Both the position numbers and the translations under genes were made by a program. Positions 18,801-26,461 of a DNA stretch of 64,000 bases are shown here, in pieces (position 1 is the stretch's first letter; every line of letters begins with the position of its first letter). The notes under the pieces were generated by a model, which saw only the letters and a list, made by a program, of their open reading frames with translations, did not search any database and was not told the DNA's origin. The DNA lies in the NCBI RefSeq assembly GCF_021044585.1, contig NZ_CP087998.1, positions 2,046,001 to 2,110,000 on the forward strand, given 5' to 3'. This stretch comes from Sulfurimonas sp. HSL-3221 (GTDB lineage Bacteria > Campylobacterota > Campylobacteria > Campylobacterales > Sulfurimonadaceae).

Positions 18801-19396
18801 CATCACCTTATACCGTGACCGGTTCTCATACTTCGACGGATACGGCCACCTTCCTCTATGGACGGGGGCATGCACCGCGCTACCGCGTCAACTGCGGTAC
18901 AGTCGTCACCGGCCCCTGCCTGTCGCAGAATTTGGAGCTCTTTTTTGAATTCTATGCGGACAACGACTCCAACCTGACGCTGCGCAGAGGATATGCCCAA
19001 GACAATGAGCGGAGTAAAGATGCTATCATGTGGTTCCGCAACACCAAGCACGATTCCGGGGCGGACGGCAATGTCACCCATTTGAGCCACAAGTTCTTCG
19101 GCTATGACCTCAACAGTTCGACAAGCCCCCTCTATCAGGGCACGTCGATCACCGCCCCGGGCAACGGCATTTCGAATGTGCGGATCGGTTACCGGGGCAG
19201 CGACGGTTATCCGTACAAGGCTTCCGTCAATCTCCATACGGATCGGTGGCTCAAGTACGACCGTTTCAACGCCAACCCCGACGTCAATGCGTCGTTCCTG
19301 ATTGAATTCAACGCCATCGGCGTGGAGGCGGGAGAAGGCAACCTTGACGGCACGGACAGCGGTCCGGCCAACTCAAATAGGAGAATCCGGTGGTAA
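15830..19396 (+). CDS. Large secreted MshQ-like protein 2 (DUF6701-type C-terminus)
   Basis: 1188 residues from the ATG at 15830, chosen because AAAAGGA precedes it and a signal peptide follows (SAILLFSMLFFLPQTLSA). The N-terminal half differs from protein 1: a pre-peptidase-like beta region (about 45-130), then two DUF11-like repeats (ITITDQLPSEANLS and FITNYDNAYAYGVQIWDQM). From about residue 683 (DNFAIRP) to the end it matches protein 1, closing with DSGPANSNRRIRW. Its stop overlaps the ATG of a prepilin gene (TAATG). The arrangement with three pilin-like genes fits MshQ of MSHA-type pili. Exposed or secreted location is inferred. Confidence 0.75.
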   Translation: MFGNVIFHFAKTASAILLFSMLFFLPQTLSAVITGVPGDCSSVTDTAVFDQSNLSYTNSTYVGGDSEKWDYYYFSVDIPGELTITLETNASLDLLYSESSCTTMTEITSPYSISYLNPTDLMVKVESGSANQKDYILKVTFVPAPLSLVKTNVPGQILQNSSTNIDYSLMGVNNQAFDSGSITITDQLPSEANLSTFNIINDGGCTCTAPDATRTFSCSCPALAAGDYTIVDFNVTLSAGAAPDTITNNASMTDGIQSAVTSSTVDVVDGKGVVELKVEKYAEAEAIPVDTDFSYYIFITNYDNAYAYGVQIWDQMDPNIYYTGYDTSSGWICTPPNSPAVKGDSFTCSYVGTDGTGAMGKGIVYLKINARTASALDTGVTADVNVSTWNNVDLDAANTLHNNSITHASREVNITLNDVAPGGGAIGGVYMKGGLVEISENDLSGGRSTAELRTKVAAQIGRASASYATGEMHVPTYFLNGSSDSATPTAYNPTTAAGSNPIPLTVIIRLANDACEEASQTYVTYTSDPAVSGAPLSALFEPGDTSPRYAGTSTEGIPGDFKLRNIALKKARYIMKYVDINAKIADSDEKCTQTSTTQSNIMGLPQCMNSGGSTSLDNNKYLNVFGTSAFVRCFGQNGSPCDSNNHGYSCGEGNTNCIGYNAEYDHEYGCYECTVGGLGYCTQDNFAIRPKAFDSNITTLVSGGDPVKAGLDYALAFKGLTGNTADPSEATLLYNEIEDTLTDGTTFQIDLNISDPTKVCPQTNINMTPAVHFVDGVDSGLFRFDNVGDINFSIHETNGTEFAKVDVNDTPWSDRRIEPFNLSFRIIPDHFEVNATLDDYGDDYTYLYDMNLYDDYNVSTATLMLDIKTMGADNNVTSNYMETCYAKETNVTLQMHSTQIKPAGAVTEFLYYNPAENNGTANSGEGSYTLPGGTLTSVLLENTTTSFPDDAVDGNGTTHIEYRLNFNRKVNKPVDPVRIALNSVYVNDSEPSPYTVTGSHTSTDTATFLYGRGHAPRYRVNCGTVVTGPCLSQNLELFFEFYADNDSNLTLRRGYAQDNERSKDAIMWFRNTKHDSGADGNVTHLSHKFFGYDLNSSTSPLYQGTSITAPGNGISNVRIGYRGSDGYPYKASVNLHTDRWLKYDRFNANPDVNASFLIEFNAIGVEAGEGNLDGTDSGPANSNRRIRW

Positions 19397-20055
19397 TGAA
19401 ACGCGCATTTACGATGATTGAGATGATCTTCGCAATCATCATTATCGGCATCACGGTTGCCGGCGTTTCGCAGATCATGACGCGAAGCGGGAATACAATG
19501 GAGGGCGCCCTTTCGCAAGAAGCGGTCTTCCTGGCTTCCATGGAAGCAGCCAAGATCTTTTCGCACCGATGGGACCCTAATTCCAAAGACACCTCGAGCG
19601 AACTCGCCTATTCAAAAATTCTCGATACAAACTGGGATGCCAACCACAAACGCACCTGTCTCGACACGGCTACTGGCTCAAAATATGCGGTCCCGTGTGC
19701 TGCCGACGACATCCAGACCGTCCTGCGCTACGGCGGTATCGCCGAGGACAAACACCGCCGTTTCCACAGCCAAAGTACCGCCTCCTCACAACCCTATCCT
19801 GACGGTGTCCCTAATGGTACGACGGATATCAACATCACCAATGAGCACGGCTACAAACGCACCTACCAGGTCGCCGTCAACTCCGGCTATATCGGCACGG
19901 CTTTCGCTACGGGAACGGTGGGAGGACCCACCGACATTAAAATGACCGTTGTCTCCATCAATGATAAGAACAACGGCAACGCCAATCTTGTCCGGATGCG
20001 GGTCTATTCATACAATATCGGTGAAATCGACTATGCCAAGAGGACGTTCCAATGA
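19396..20055 (+). CDS. Type IV prepilin-like protein (MshD-like minor pilin)
   Basis: 219 residues starting MKRAFTMIEMIFAIIIIG: a short basic leader, cleavage expected between Ala and Phe, Glu at +5 and a hydrophobic helix, all typical of type II/IV prepilins processed by PilD-type peptidases. The start ATG shares a base with the MshQ-like stop (TAATG); a GTG six bases up is possible. The globular domain is unlike major pilins. Length and position before an MshO-like gene suggest an MshD-like minor subunit (inference). The last bases overlap the next gene. Confidence 0.8.
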   Translation: MKRAFTMIEMIFAIIIIGITVAGVSQIMTRSGNTMEGALSQEAVFLASMEAAKIFSHRWDPNSKDTSSELAYSKILDTNWDANHKRTCLDTATGSKYAVPCAADDIQTVLRYGGIAEDKHRRFHSQSTASSQPYPDGVPNGTTDINITNEHGYKRTYQVAVNSGYIGTAFATGTVGGPTDIKMTVVSINDKNNGNANLVRMRVYSYNIGEIDYAKRTFQ

Positions 20056-20897
20056 GAATGTATTACAATAGGCTACGGCGTGCGTTTACGATGATCGAAC
20101 TGGTCTTCGTCATTGTCATTATGGGTATCCTTGCCAAGTTCGGCGTGGAAATTTTCCTGCAGATCTATGAAAGCTATACGCGGACGACCATCGCCGCCTC
20201 GCTCTTGAGCAAATCCGAGGCTGCCGTCAGTCAGATCGCCAATCGCCTGACGTATAGGGTCAAAGATTCCATCATCGCCAGCAGCAGCCCGGCGGCATCC
20301 TTCGTACCGCTCTCCAGCGTCACCGGCAACGAGACCGTCTTTGAATGGATCGGGCTGGACAGCAACGGATGGGATAAGGGCAACTTCAGCGGCATCGTCG
20401 ACCTTAATGACGGCAATACGACCTATACCCAGCTTCACAGTCCCGGGACCACCACGTTACCGGCGAACGGCGCCCTGCTCTTTATCGGTTCGAAAGTCAA
20501 TGTCCAGAACAGTTTTGGGTGGCACGACACGAATGCTTCTTCGAACAGCCACCAGGATCTTTATGTCTACGATGCCGTCGCAGTCACATCGCAGAACATC
20601 AACTTTGCCACCAACCCCTTTACGGCGGGTGATGAGATCTTTGAGTTCTATCATGTTGCGGACAGTGCATACGCGCTTGTGCTCGACACGGTCAATCATA
20701 AGCTCTATCTTCACCAGGACTATCAACCGTGGCAGGCTGAAATCTATACGGGCACGGGTGACCTGCTGACGGATAACGTCAAAACCTTTACGCTGCAAAA
20801 AGCGGGGGACATCATCAGAATCGAGCTTTGCCTCAGCAACAATGATTTCATGGGTGAAGGGGAGTATTCAATATGCAAAACAAAAATCGTGTTCTAA
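20052..20897 (+). CDS. Type IV prepilin-like protein (MshO-like minor pilin)
   Basis: 281 residues. Leader MRMYYNRLRRA, then FTMIELVFVIVIMGILAKFG with Glu at +5 and a hydrophobic helix. The gene starts inside the end of the previous prepilin gene (ATGA overlap) and itself overlaps the next gene, so the group is translationally coupled. Its larger size and its place between an MshD-like and an MshP-like gene fit MshO, a minor pseudopilin of MSHA-type pili. The assignment to MshO rather than a PilW/GspJ-like protein is tentative. Confidence 0.78.
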   Translation: MRMYYNRLRRAFTMIELVFVIVIMGILAKFGVEIFLQIYESYTRTTIAASLLSKSEAAVSQIANRLTYRVKDSIIASSSPAASFVPLSSVTGNETVFEWIGLDSNGWDKGNFSGIVDLNDGNTTYTQLHSPGTTTLPANGALLFIGSKVNVQNSFGWHDTNASSNSHQDLYVYDAVAVTSQNINFATNPFTAGDEIFEFYHVADSAYALVLDTVNHKLYLHQDYQPWQAEIYTGTGDLLTDNVKTFTLQKAGDIIRIELCLSNNDFMGEGEYSICKTKIVF

Positions 20898-21352
20898 AAC
20901 GGGGCGGCTTTGCCGTCATTGCCGCCGTTTTCATGATGCTGTTGATCACGCTCATGCTGCTGAAGATGCTCTCGTACTCCACCGACGTCTCTGCGCGTAC
21001 CAGTAACGACTATCTCAACGAGCAGGCACAGCTGCTGGCGTTCAATGCCACCGAAGACGCCGTCTACCGCATCTCGGGAGAAAACCGCGATGCAAACCTG
21101 AGCTGTACCACTTCCTTCAGTGACACCTACCCTTCAACGGGCACGGCCATGTTCAATATCAACGTGACGATCCAATACATCTGGCAAACCGGCATGATCC
21201 CCGGCGGCACCGGATGTAACAACATCCTGACCACGGTGACGACCGATACCCAGCATGGCTCCGCATTGATCGACGTTTATATTACATCGCATGCTTCACT
21301 GAATCTGGATGAACCGATCCGGTTTCACCGGCGCACGCTGCAAAAATTGTAA
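20873..21352 (+). CDS. PilX/MshP-like pseudopilin lacking Glu5
   Basis: 159 residues. The N-terminus KRGGFAVIAAVFMMLLITLML looks like a prepilin helix with cleavage after Gly-Gly, but position +5 is not glutamate, as in GspK/PilX/MshP-class tip components. The start ATG lies 25 bases inside the previous gene behind GGGGAG. The rest has a single Cys pair and no other motif. It is the last gene of the operon, followed by 41 bases and the convergent hpf gene. Confidence 0.72.
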   Translation: MQNKNRVLKRGGFAVIAAVFMMLLITLMLLKMLSYSTDVSARTSNDYLNEQAQLLAFNATEDAVYRISGENRDANLSCTTSFSDTYPSTGTAMFNINVTIQYIWQTGMIPGGTGCNNILTTVTTDTQHGSALIDVYITSHASLNLDEPIRFHRRTLQKL

Positions 21353-21393
21353 AAGAGATAACAGAAGCGCGGCGGGGCGGTGGCCCTACGCGA

Positions 21394-21930
21394 TTAGTAG
21401 AGACCGAAACGACCGTCGTTTCGTTTGTAGAGAACCCGAGTCTTCCCGTCGTTATCAAGGAAGATCTCAAACTGCTTTTCACCCGTTTTCAGCTCATCCA
21501 GCACATCGGCGACTTCCCTCGGTTTGTAACTCTCCAGTTCAACCGGGATGACTTCGTCCTCCAGTGCTTCGGCCGCCGCTTTGACGTCCGCCGAATCGCT
21601 CTTGGCATCGTTCATACTCTCATGATGATGATCGCTCAGCTTGTCATGCATACGGCGCAGCGCCTTCTGTGCCCGCTCGATCGCGATGTCGATTGCAGCG
21701 TACATATCATCGTCGCTCTGCTTGATAACAACGGTATTCTTGCCGGCAAGGTTGATGGTAAACTCCACCGAGACACCCTGTTTTTTCCCGATGCTTCGCT
21801 TGGCGCAGACCGCCTGTGCCGAAATGATGTCCAGGTTGAACTTCGAGAGCGATGCGATCGCATTTTGCAAATACTCTTTAATGGGATCGGTCAACTCGAT
21901 CGCTCTACCGGTCAGTGAGATATTCATCAT
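21394..21930 (-). CDS. hpf: Long-form ribosome hibernation promoting factor
   Basis: 178 residues from the ATG pair at 21930/21927, preceded by GAAAGG. The N-terminal domain (NISLTGRAIELTDPIKEYL to RAQKALRRMHDKL) is the S30AE/YfiA ribosome-binding fold. After an acidic linker, the C-terminal dimerisation domain (PVELESYKPREVADVLDELK to NDGRFGLY) marks the long form that pairs ribosomes into 100S particles in stationary or stressed cells. A near-perfect -10 box lies about 50 bases upstream. Confidence 0.92.
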   Translation of the reverse strand: MMNISLTGRAIELTDPIKEYLQNAIASLSKFNLDIISAQAVCAKRSIGKKQGVSVEFTINLAGKNTVVIKQSDDDMYAAIDIAIERAQKALRRMHDKLSDHHHESMNDAKSDSADVKAAAEALEDEVIPVELESYKPREVADVLDELKTGEKQFEIFLDNDGKTRVLYKRNDGRFGLY

Positions 21931-21977
21931 GGAACCTTTCCGGGCCTCGCCCTCTGTGTGAATTGTCGTAGGCAACG

Positions 21978-21983
21978 ATTATA
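21978..21983 (-). promoter_or_regulatory. -10 box TATAAT of hpf
   Basis: A perfect TATAAT on the minus strand, 48 bases before the hpf start, in the divergent hpf/recG spacer. No -35 stands out at 17 bases, as is common in Campylobacterota. Confidence 0.5.
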
Positions 21984-22029
21984 ACACAGGAAACATGTCA
22001 TTTTTCAAGCCGTAGAGCGACAAACGCGC

Positions 22030-22035
22030 TAAAAT
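22030..22035 (+). promoter_or_regulatory. -10-like TAAAAT directly before recG
   Basis: TAAAAT is followed by only five bases and then the recG ATG, with no Shine-Dalgarno between. If it is used, the transcript would begin at or near the start codon, making it leaderless. No stronger promoter is obvious in the short spacer. Confidence 0.35.
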
Positions 22036-22040
22036 ATCCC

Positions 22041-23834
22041 ATGCAAATTGAACAGGCCGATATCGAAAAATTCAAAAAACTCGGCGTCTACTCGGCCGCA
22101 GAGCTCGCCATTCACACCCCGGTCCGTTTTGAGGACCGTCGGCTTTACCCCAGGCTCAAGGAGGGCACCGAGCAGGCTATCGATGCTACCGTCGAATCGA
22201 TACACCGCTCCCCGCGGACCGTGACTATCTCCCTTTATGTGCACAACTTCGGGCATCGCATCGAGGGGGTCCTATTCAACCCGAAACCCTATATGCTGCG
22301 TTTTTTCACCGAAGGGGAACGCACCTTTTTCTTCGGCCGTATCGACTGCAGGCAGGGACGCTGCCAGATGAGCCACCCCCAGCGTATCCCCGAGGCGGGG
22401 ACGCTCACCCCCAAATACAAAACATCCCTGCGTACCGACGTCATGGCCCGACTCGCCGCACGCTACATCACCCGCAAAAATCTCCTGGATGAGGGGCTGC
22501 CCCCTGCTGTCGCCGATGCACTGCTCGGTCTACATTTCCCCAAAGAGGCTCCGCTGAAGGAACCCACACCGCAACAGCTCTACGCCCTCAAATACACCGA
22601 GCTCTACAGTTATATGCGTTCGCTCCAGGGGAAACGACGCTATTTCCATGCATTGAAAAAACTGGAAAATGACTGGCGCGGCTGGGCCATGCGTCTGCCG
22701 TTTCTCCTGACCGGTGAACAGACAAAAGCCATCGAGGCGATTGAAACGGACTTCAAAAAGCCCCATGCCGCCAAACGGATGGTCGTCGGGGATGTCGGCG
22801 CGGGCAAAACGATGGTGATACTGGCGGCAATGCAGATGGCCTCCCCCCACCGCAGCATCCTGATGGCGCCTACGACCATCCTCGCCAACCAGCTATACGA
22901 AGAGGCACGTAAGTTCCTCCCGGAAAAAAAGATTCTGCTCATCACGAATGCCACGCCGAAAAAAATGCCGCTGGGGGAGGCCGATGTCCTTATAGGCACC
23001 CATGCCCTGCTCTACCGTAACCTCCCCGAAGCCGCGCTCATCATGGTCGATGAGCAGCACCGCTTCGGTACAGCCCAGCGCCACCGGCTGGAGAAACTGC
23101 TCTCGGAGGGTACCCGTCACCCCCATTATTTGCAATTCTCCGCCACGCCCATCCCCCGTACACAGGCGATGATCGATTCCGCCCATATCGACGTCAGCCT
23201 CATTACCAAGACCCCCTTTAAAAAAGACATCTCGACCGCGGTCATCCACAAGCCCGACTTCCCCGCCCTGCTGCAGCACATCCGCGCGGAGATCGCACAA
23301 GAACACCAGGTCCTCATCGTCTACCCCCTTGTCGAAGAGAGCGAGAATTTCGGCTATCAGAGCATTGAAGAGGCCAGAGGCTACTGGGAAAAACATTTCA
23401 AGAACGTCTACGTCACCCACGGCAAAGACAAAGAGAAAGAGGCGATTCTTGAAACGTTCAGGGAGCAGGGAGACATCCTCCTAGCCACAACCGTCATCGA
23501 GGTCGGCATTTCACTGCCGCGCCTGACGACGGTTGTCATCGTCGGCGCCGAACGGCTCGGGCTGGCCACCCTGCACCAACTGCGCGGACGCGTCAGCCGG
23601 ACAGGCCTCAAGGGGTGGTGTTTTCTCTATACGAATCTGGGGGAAAGCGAGCGCCTCGACGCCTTCCGCCAAACGGACAACGGCTTTGACATCGCCGCAC
23701 TGGACTTAAAGTACCGTAAAAGCGGCGATCTACTCAAAGGCAGTATCCAAAGCGGGAAAAAGTTCCTCTGGGCTGATCTGGCAGAGGATGAGGCGATCGT
23801 GAGGGAAGTCAAAGCAGCGCTATCGCACTTATAA
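22041..23834 (+). CDS. recG: ATP-dependent DNA helicase RecG
   Basis: 597 residues; branch-migrates and reverses stalled replication forks and processes Holliday junctions. Helicase motifs are visible: Walker A GDVGAGKT, motif II VDEQHRFG, motif III FSATPIPRT, motif VI region LHQLRGRVSRTG. The N-terminal wedge/OB region is present but shortened; E. coli RecG is about 690 residues and Campylobacterota versions are nearer 600. The start lacks an upstream ribosome site. The gene converges on the M16 peptidase homologue across a hairpin-containing spacer. Confidence 0.94.
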   Translation: MQIEQADIEKFKKLGVYSAAELAIHTPVRFEDRRLYPRLKEGTEQAIDATVESIHRSPRTVTISLYVHNFGHRIEGVLFNPKPYMLRFFTEGERTFFFGRIDCRQGRCQMSHPQRIPEAGTLTPKYKTSLRTDVMARLAARYITRKNLLDEGLPPAVADALLGLHFPKEAPLKEPTPQQLYALKYTELYSYMRSLQGKRRYFHALKKLENDWRGWAMRLPFLLTGEQTKAIEAIETDFKKPHAAKRMVVGDVGAGKTMVILAAMQMASPHRSILMAPTTILANQLYEEARKFLPEKKILLITNATPKKMPLGEADVLIGTHALLYRNLPEAALIMVDEQHRFGTAQRHRLEKLLSEGTRHPHYLQFSATPIPRTQAMIDSAHIDVSLITKTPFKKDISTAVIHKPDFPALLQHIRAEIAQEHQVLIVYPLVEESENFGYQSIEEARGYWEKHFKNVYVTHGKDKEKEAILETFREQGDILLATTVIEVGISLPRLTTVVIVGAERLGLATLHQLRGRVSRTGLKGWCFLYTNLGESERLDAFRQTDNGFDIAALDLKYRKSGDLLKGSIQSGKKFLWADLAEDEAIVREVKAALSHL

Positions 23835-23942
23835 GTAATGAGACAGCTTCAGAGTTGTCAAGGCCAAAACGGTCGTTAGCGTGTCAGGCGGCTCACCGGG
23901 GAATGGAGTGTCCCGAAGGCGTCAGCCCTTTGTGCTTTCTTC

Positions 23943-23987
23943 TTCCCGGTTCGGCTTCTGCTTTACACAAGTAAAGAAGAAGGGGAA
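23943..23987. repeat. Long imperfect hairpin between convergent recG and M16 genes
   Basis: Arms TTCCC (23943-23947), CTTCT (23955-23959) and CTTTAC (23961-23966) pair with GTAAAG (23971-23976), AGAAG (23978-23982) and GGGAA (23983-23987) around an ACAA loop, with one mismatch and a 7-base bulge. It lies in the 165-base gap between two gene ends, so it could serve as a two-way terminator or an mRNA-end stabiliser, although no clear T-run follows on either strand. Confidence 0.5.
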
Positions 23988-23999
23988 CGAAAAAACCTT

Positions 24000-25295
24000 T
24001 TACTCCTCCGTCACAATCGCGAAGGTCAGTTTCTCGATCTCTTTATGCTTTTTGATGAACGCATTGAGGGTGGCAAGATCAAGTCCCTCGATCTGTTCCA
24101 GTTCACGAGCAGACGAACCGATCCCCTCTCCTTTGTAATACTCCAGGAATGTACGCGAAAGGCGCTGGGAAAGGGTCTCGACCCGCAACGGTTCGGAACC
24201 GAGCAGGAAACGCTTCGCCTGGTCAAGCTCCTCCTGGGTCGCGCCCTTCTCTATAAACGTGTCGATCACTTCGCGCACGGTTTCAAGGGCCTCCTTTTGA
24301 GAAGCGATCTTCGTCTGGAGGTAGCCGAAGAAGTAGCTGTTGGAACGGGCGATATTCGCACGGCAGTAGGCAGAGTATGCCAGGCCGCGCTTGACGCGGA
24401 CCTCCTCCATCATACGACTGCCGAAGCCCCCGCTGCCGAGAATAAACATGGCCACGCGGCTGATATAGTGCTCGGCGTCACCTACCTTCATATCAAAAGG
24501 AGCGCCGAAATAAACATAGGCCTGTTCCGTTTTTCGCTTGAACTGCTCCGTCTGTGCCGCCGCGCTGGCCGGGTAGTACCCCAGGCTCTCCAACGCCCCT
24601 TTCGGCAAGGTACTGAGCAGCCGGCGCGCGGCATCCTCTGCAGCCGTTTTGGAGATATCGCCGCCGATGACGACAATGGCCCGAGAGGCCTGGAGGTGAT
24701 TTTCGACAAAGGCTTTGACCGTTTTGAGTTCCATCGCCTTGACGCTTTCAACCGTCCCGGACGCCGGGGACGCCAGCGGCGTATCGGTGAAGAGCATTGC
24801 CCTCAGTTCGCGGTTGGCGACATAGTCGAAATCATTCTCTTTGCGGCTCAGCGCGCCGACCATGGTTGTCTTCACCTTCTGAAGAGCCTCTTTACTGAGG
24901 TTCGGAGCGGTAAGCAGCTCTTCGAGCAGACCGACCGCTTCACCGAACTCCTCTTTGAGCGAGCCCATTTCAAAGACCATCGTCTCCGTCCCGGCATGCA
25001 CGCTGAGATGGATGGCGCGTGCGTCGAGCGCCTCGGCAAAACCGACGGCGCCGCGTTTTTGGGTCCCTTCGTTGAGCATTGAGGCACTCACCTTCGCCAG
25101 CCCCGCAAGCGCACCGTCCTCGATCGAACCGCTCTGGCGGAAGACCAACTGCATGGAGACGATCGGTAACCGGGAATCGTGCTCAAATATCATCGGCACT
25201 TTGATGCCGTTTACTTCTACCTGTTCCACCGTCGTTTCAGCCATTACAATCTGTCCTGTCAAAAAAATGAATAATAGTAGCGCTTTGAGGCTCAC
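24000..25295 (-). CDS. M16 family peptidase homologue lacking the zinc motif
   Basis: 431 residues with an N-terminal signal peptide (ALLLFIFLTGQIVMA), so it is exported. The fold matches M16 (insulinase/PqqL) proteins, with both half-domains visible. Where active members have HxxEH (as in GLAHFLEHMLF) this one reads GLAKVSASMLNEGT, so the zinc ligands and the catalytic Glu are gone. In other bacteria such proteins pair with an active M16 partner; no such partner lies in the window. The start overlaps the end of mqnC by four bases, a link I also associate with other Campylobacterota. Confidence 0.85.
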   Translation of the reverse strand: MSLKALLLFIFLTGQIVMAETTVEQVEVNGIKVPMIFEHDSRLPIVSMQLVFRQSGSIEDGALAGLAKVSASMLNEGTQKRGAVGFAEALDARAIHLSVHAGTETMVFEMGSLKEEFGEAVGLLEELLTAPNLSKEALQKVKTTMVGALSRKENDFDYVANRELRAMLFTDTPLASPASGTVESVKAMELKTVKAFVENHLQASRAIVVIGGDISKTAAEDAARRLLSTLPKGALESLGYYPASAAAQTEQFKRKTEQAYVYFGAPFDMKVGDAEHYISRVAMFILGSGGFGSRMMEEVRVKRGLAYSAYCRANIARSNSYFFGYLQTKIASQKEALETVREVIDTFIEKGATQEELDQAKRFLLGSEPLRVETLSQRLSRTFLEYYKGEGIGSSARELEQIEGLDLATLNAFIKKHKEIEKLTFAIVTEE

Positions 25296-26341
25296 GCAAA
25301 AAGCTCCAGGGTTTCATACGCCGTATTCCGGATCGCCGGGGTCTCGCCAATATCGCGGATCAGGCGGACCATTTCATCCTTGGCCATACGGAAGCCCGCC
25401 CCCGCACTGCGGACAACGTTCTCCTCCATCATCGTTGAGCCCAGGTCGTTGGCCCCGAACTGCAGCGCCATCTGACCAATATAAGGCCCCTGGGTCACCC
25501 AGGAACTCTGCAGGTTCGGTACGTTGTCCAGGAAGAGACGCGAGACTGCCAACAGGCGGAGGTAGCGGTTGGCCGAATGTTTTTTCATCTCGGGGAACTC
25601 TTCGAGCAGTTTGGTATTCTCGCCCTGGAACGACCACATGATAAAGGCGCGGAACCCCCCGGTTTCGTCCTGCAAGCGGCGAACCATATCCCAGTGCTCG
25701 ACGATCTCTTCGTCCGTCTCCATCGTTCCGTACATCATCGTCGCCGTCGATTTGATCCCGAGCTTGTGCGCCTTGCGGTGGATATCGATCCAGACGTCGG
25801 CATCGATCTTGCGCGGCGCGATAATATCACGGACCCGGTCATTAAGGATCTCCGCGCCGGCACCCGGGATGGAGGAGAGTCCCTTTGCCTTCAGCCGGGT
25901 CAGGACCTCCTCCACACTGATGCGCGATACCTTGGCGATAAAGTCGATCTCGATAGCCGAAAAGCCGTGAATGGTGATCTGCGGGTATTTCGTATGGATA
26001 TGCTCCACGAGATCTTCATACCACTCGATTTTCAGTTTCGGATGGACCCCGCCCTGGAAAAGGATCTGCGTTCCGCCGATGGCGAGCAGTTCGTCAATCT
26101 TTGCATCGATCTCGTCATAGGTAAGGACGTAGGCATCCTCGTCCTTTTCATGGCGGTAGAACGCGCAGAACTTGCAATCGACCCAGCAGATGTTCGTATA
26201 GTTGATATTGCGGTCGACGACAAAGGTCGTGACCCCTTTGGGGTGCAGCGCTTTTTTGCGGGCCGTGGCAAGCTTCCCGAGGGTTTTGAGATCGGCGTTG
26301 CGGATCAGGTCAACCGCTTCTTCTTTGGTGAGTCTGCTCAT
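25292..26341 (-). CDS. mqnC: Cyclic dehypoxanthine futalosine synthase
   Basis: 349 residues, radical SAM enzyme of the futalosine route to menaquinone, which cyclises dehypoxanthine futalosine. The iron-sulfur motif is CWVDCKFCAFYR (Cx3Cx2C); YILFQGGVH-like and IPGAGAEIL blocks (here ILFQGGVHPKLKIEWYEDL and SSIPGAGAEILNDRVR) are typical of MqnC/MqnE proteins. Presence of this pathway is a marker of Campylobacterota and several other phyla. Upstream, TATACT may be a -10 box. The downstream M16 gene overlaps its stop. Confidence 0.92.
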   Translation of the reverse strand: MSRLTKEEAVDLIRNADLKTLGKLATARKKALHPKGVTTFVVDRNINYTNICWVDCKFCAFYRHEKDEDAYVLTYDEIDAKIDELLAIGGTQILFQGGVHPKLKIEWYEDLVEHIHTKYPQITIHGFSAIEIDFIAKVSRISVEEVLTRLKAKGLSSIPGAGAEILNDRVRDIIAPRKIDADVWIDIHRKAHKLGIKSTATMMYGTMETDEEIVEHWDMVRRLQDETGGFRAFIMWSFQGENTKLLEEFPEMKKHSANRYLRLLAVSRLFLDNVPNLQSSWVTQGPYIGQMALQFGANDLGSTMMEENVVRSAGAGFRMAKDEMVRLIRDIGETPAIRNTAYETLELFA

Positions 26342-26461
26342 AGTGGTTCCACTCCCTCGTACAATATTTCCTTGGCCGCAGTATACCGCTCAAGGATTCA
26401 GCTCCGCCCCCCTGTCGGGAACGGCAGCGTTTAAAAAGATTGATTTAAGCGCAGGCAGGGC

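Noticed and set aside
23881-24138. 85-codon plus-strand frame through the recG/M16 spacer
   Set aside because: It runs through the hairpin and into the antisense of the M16 gene, without a ribosome site; not coding.
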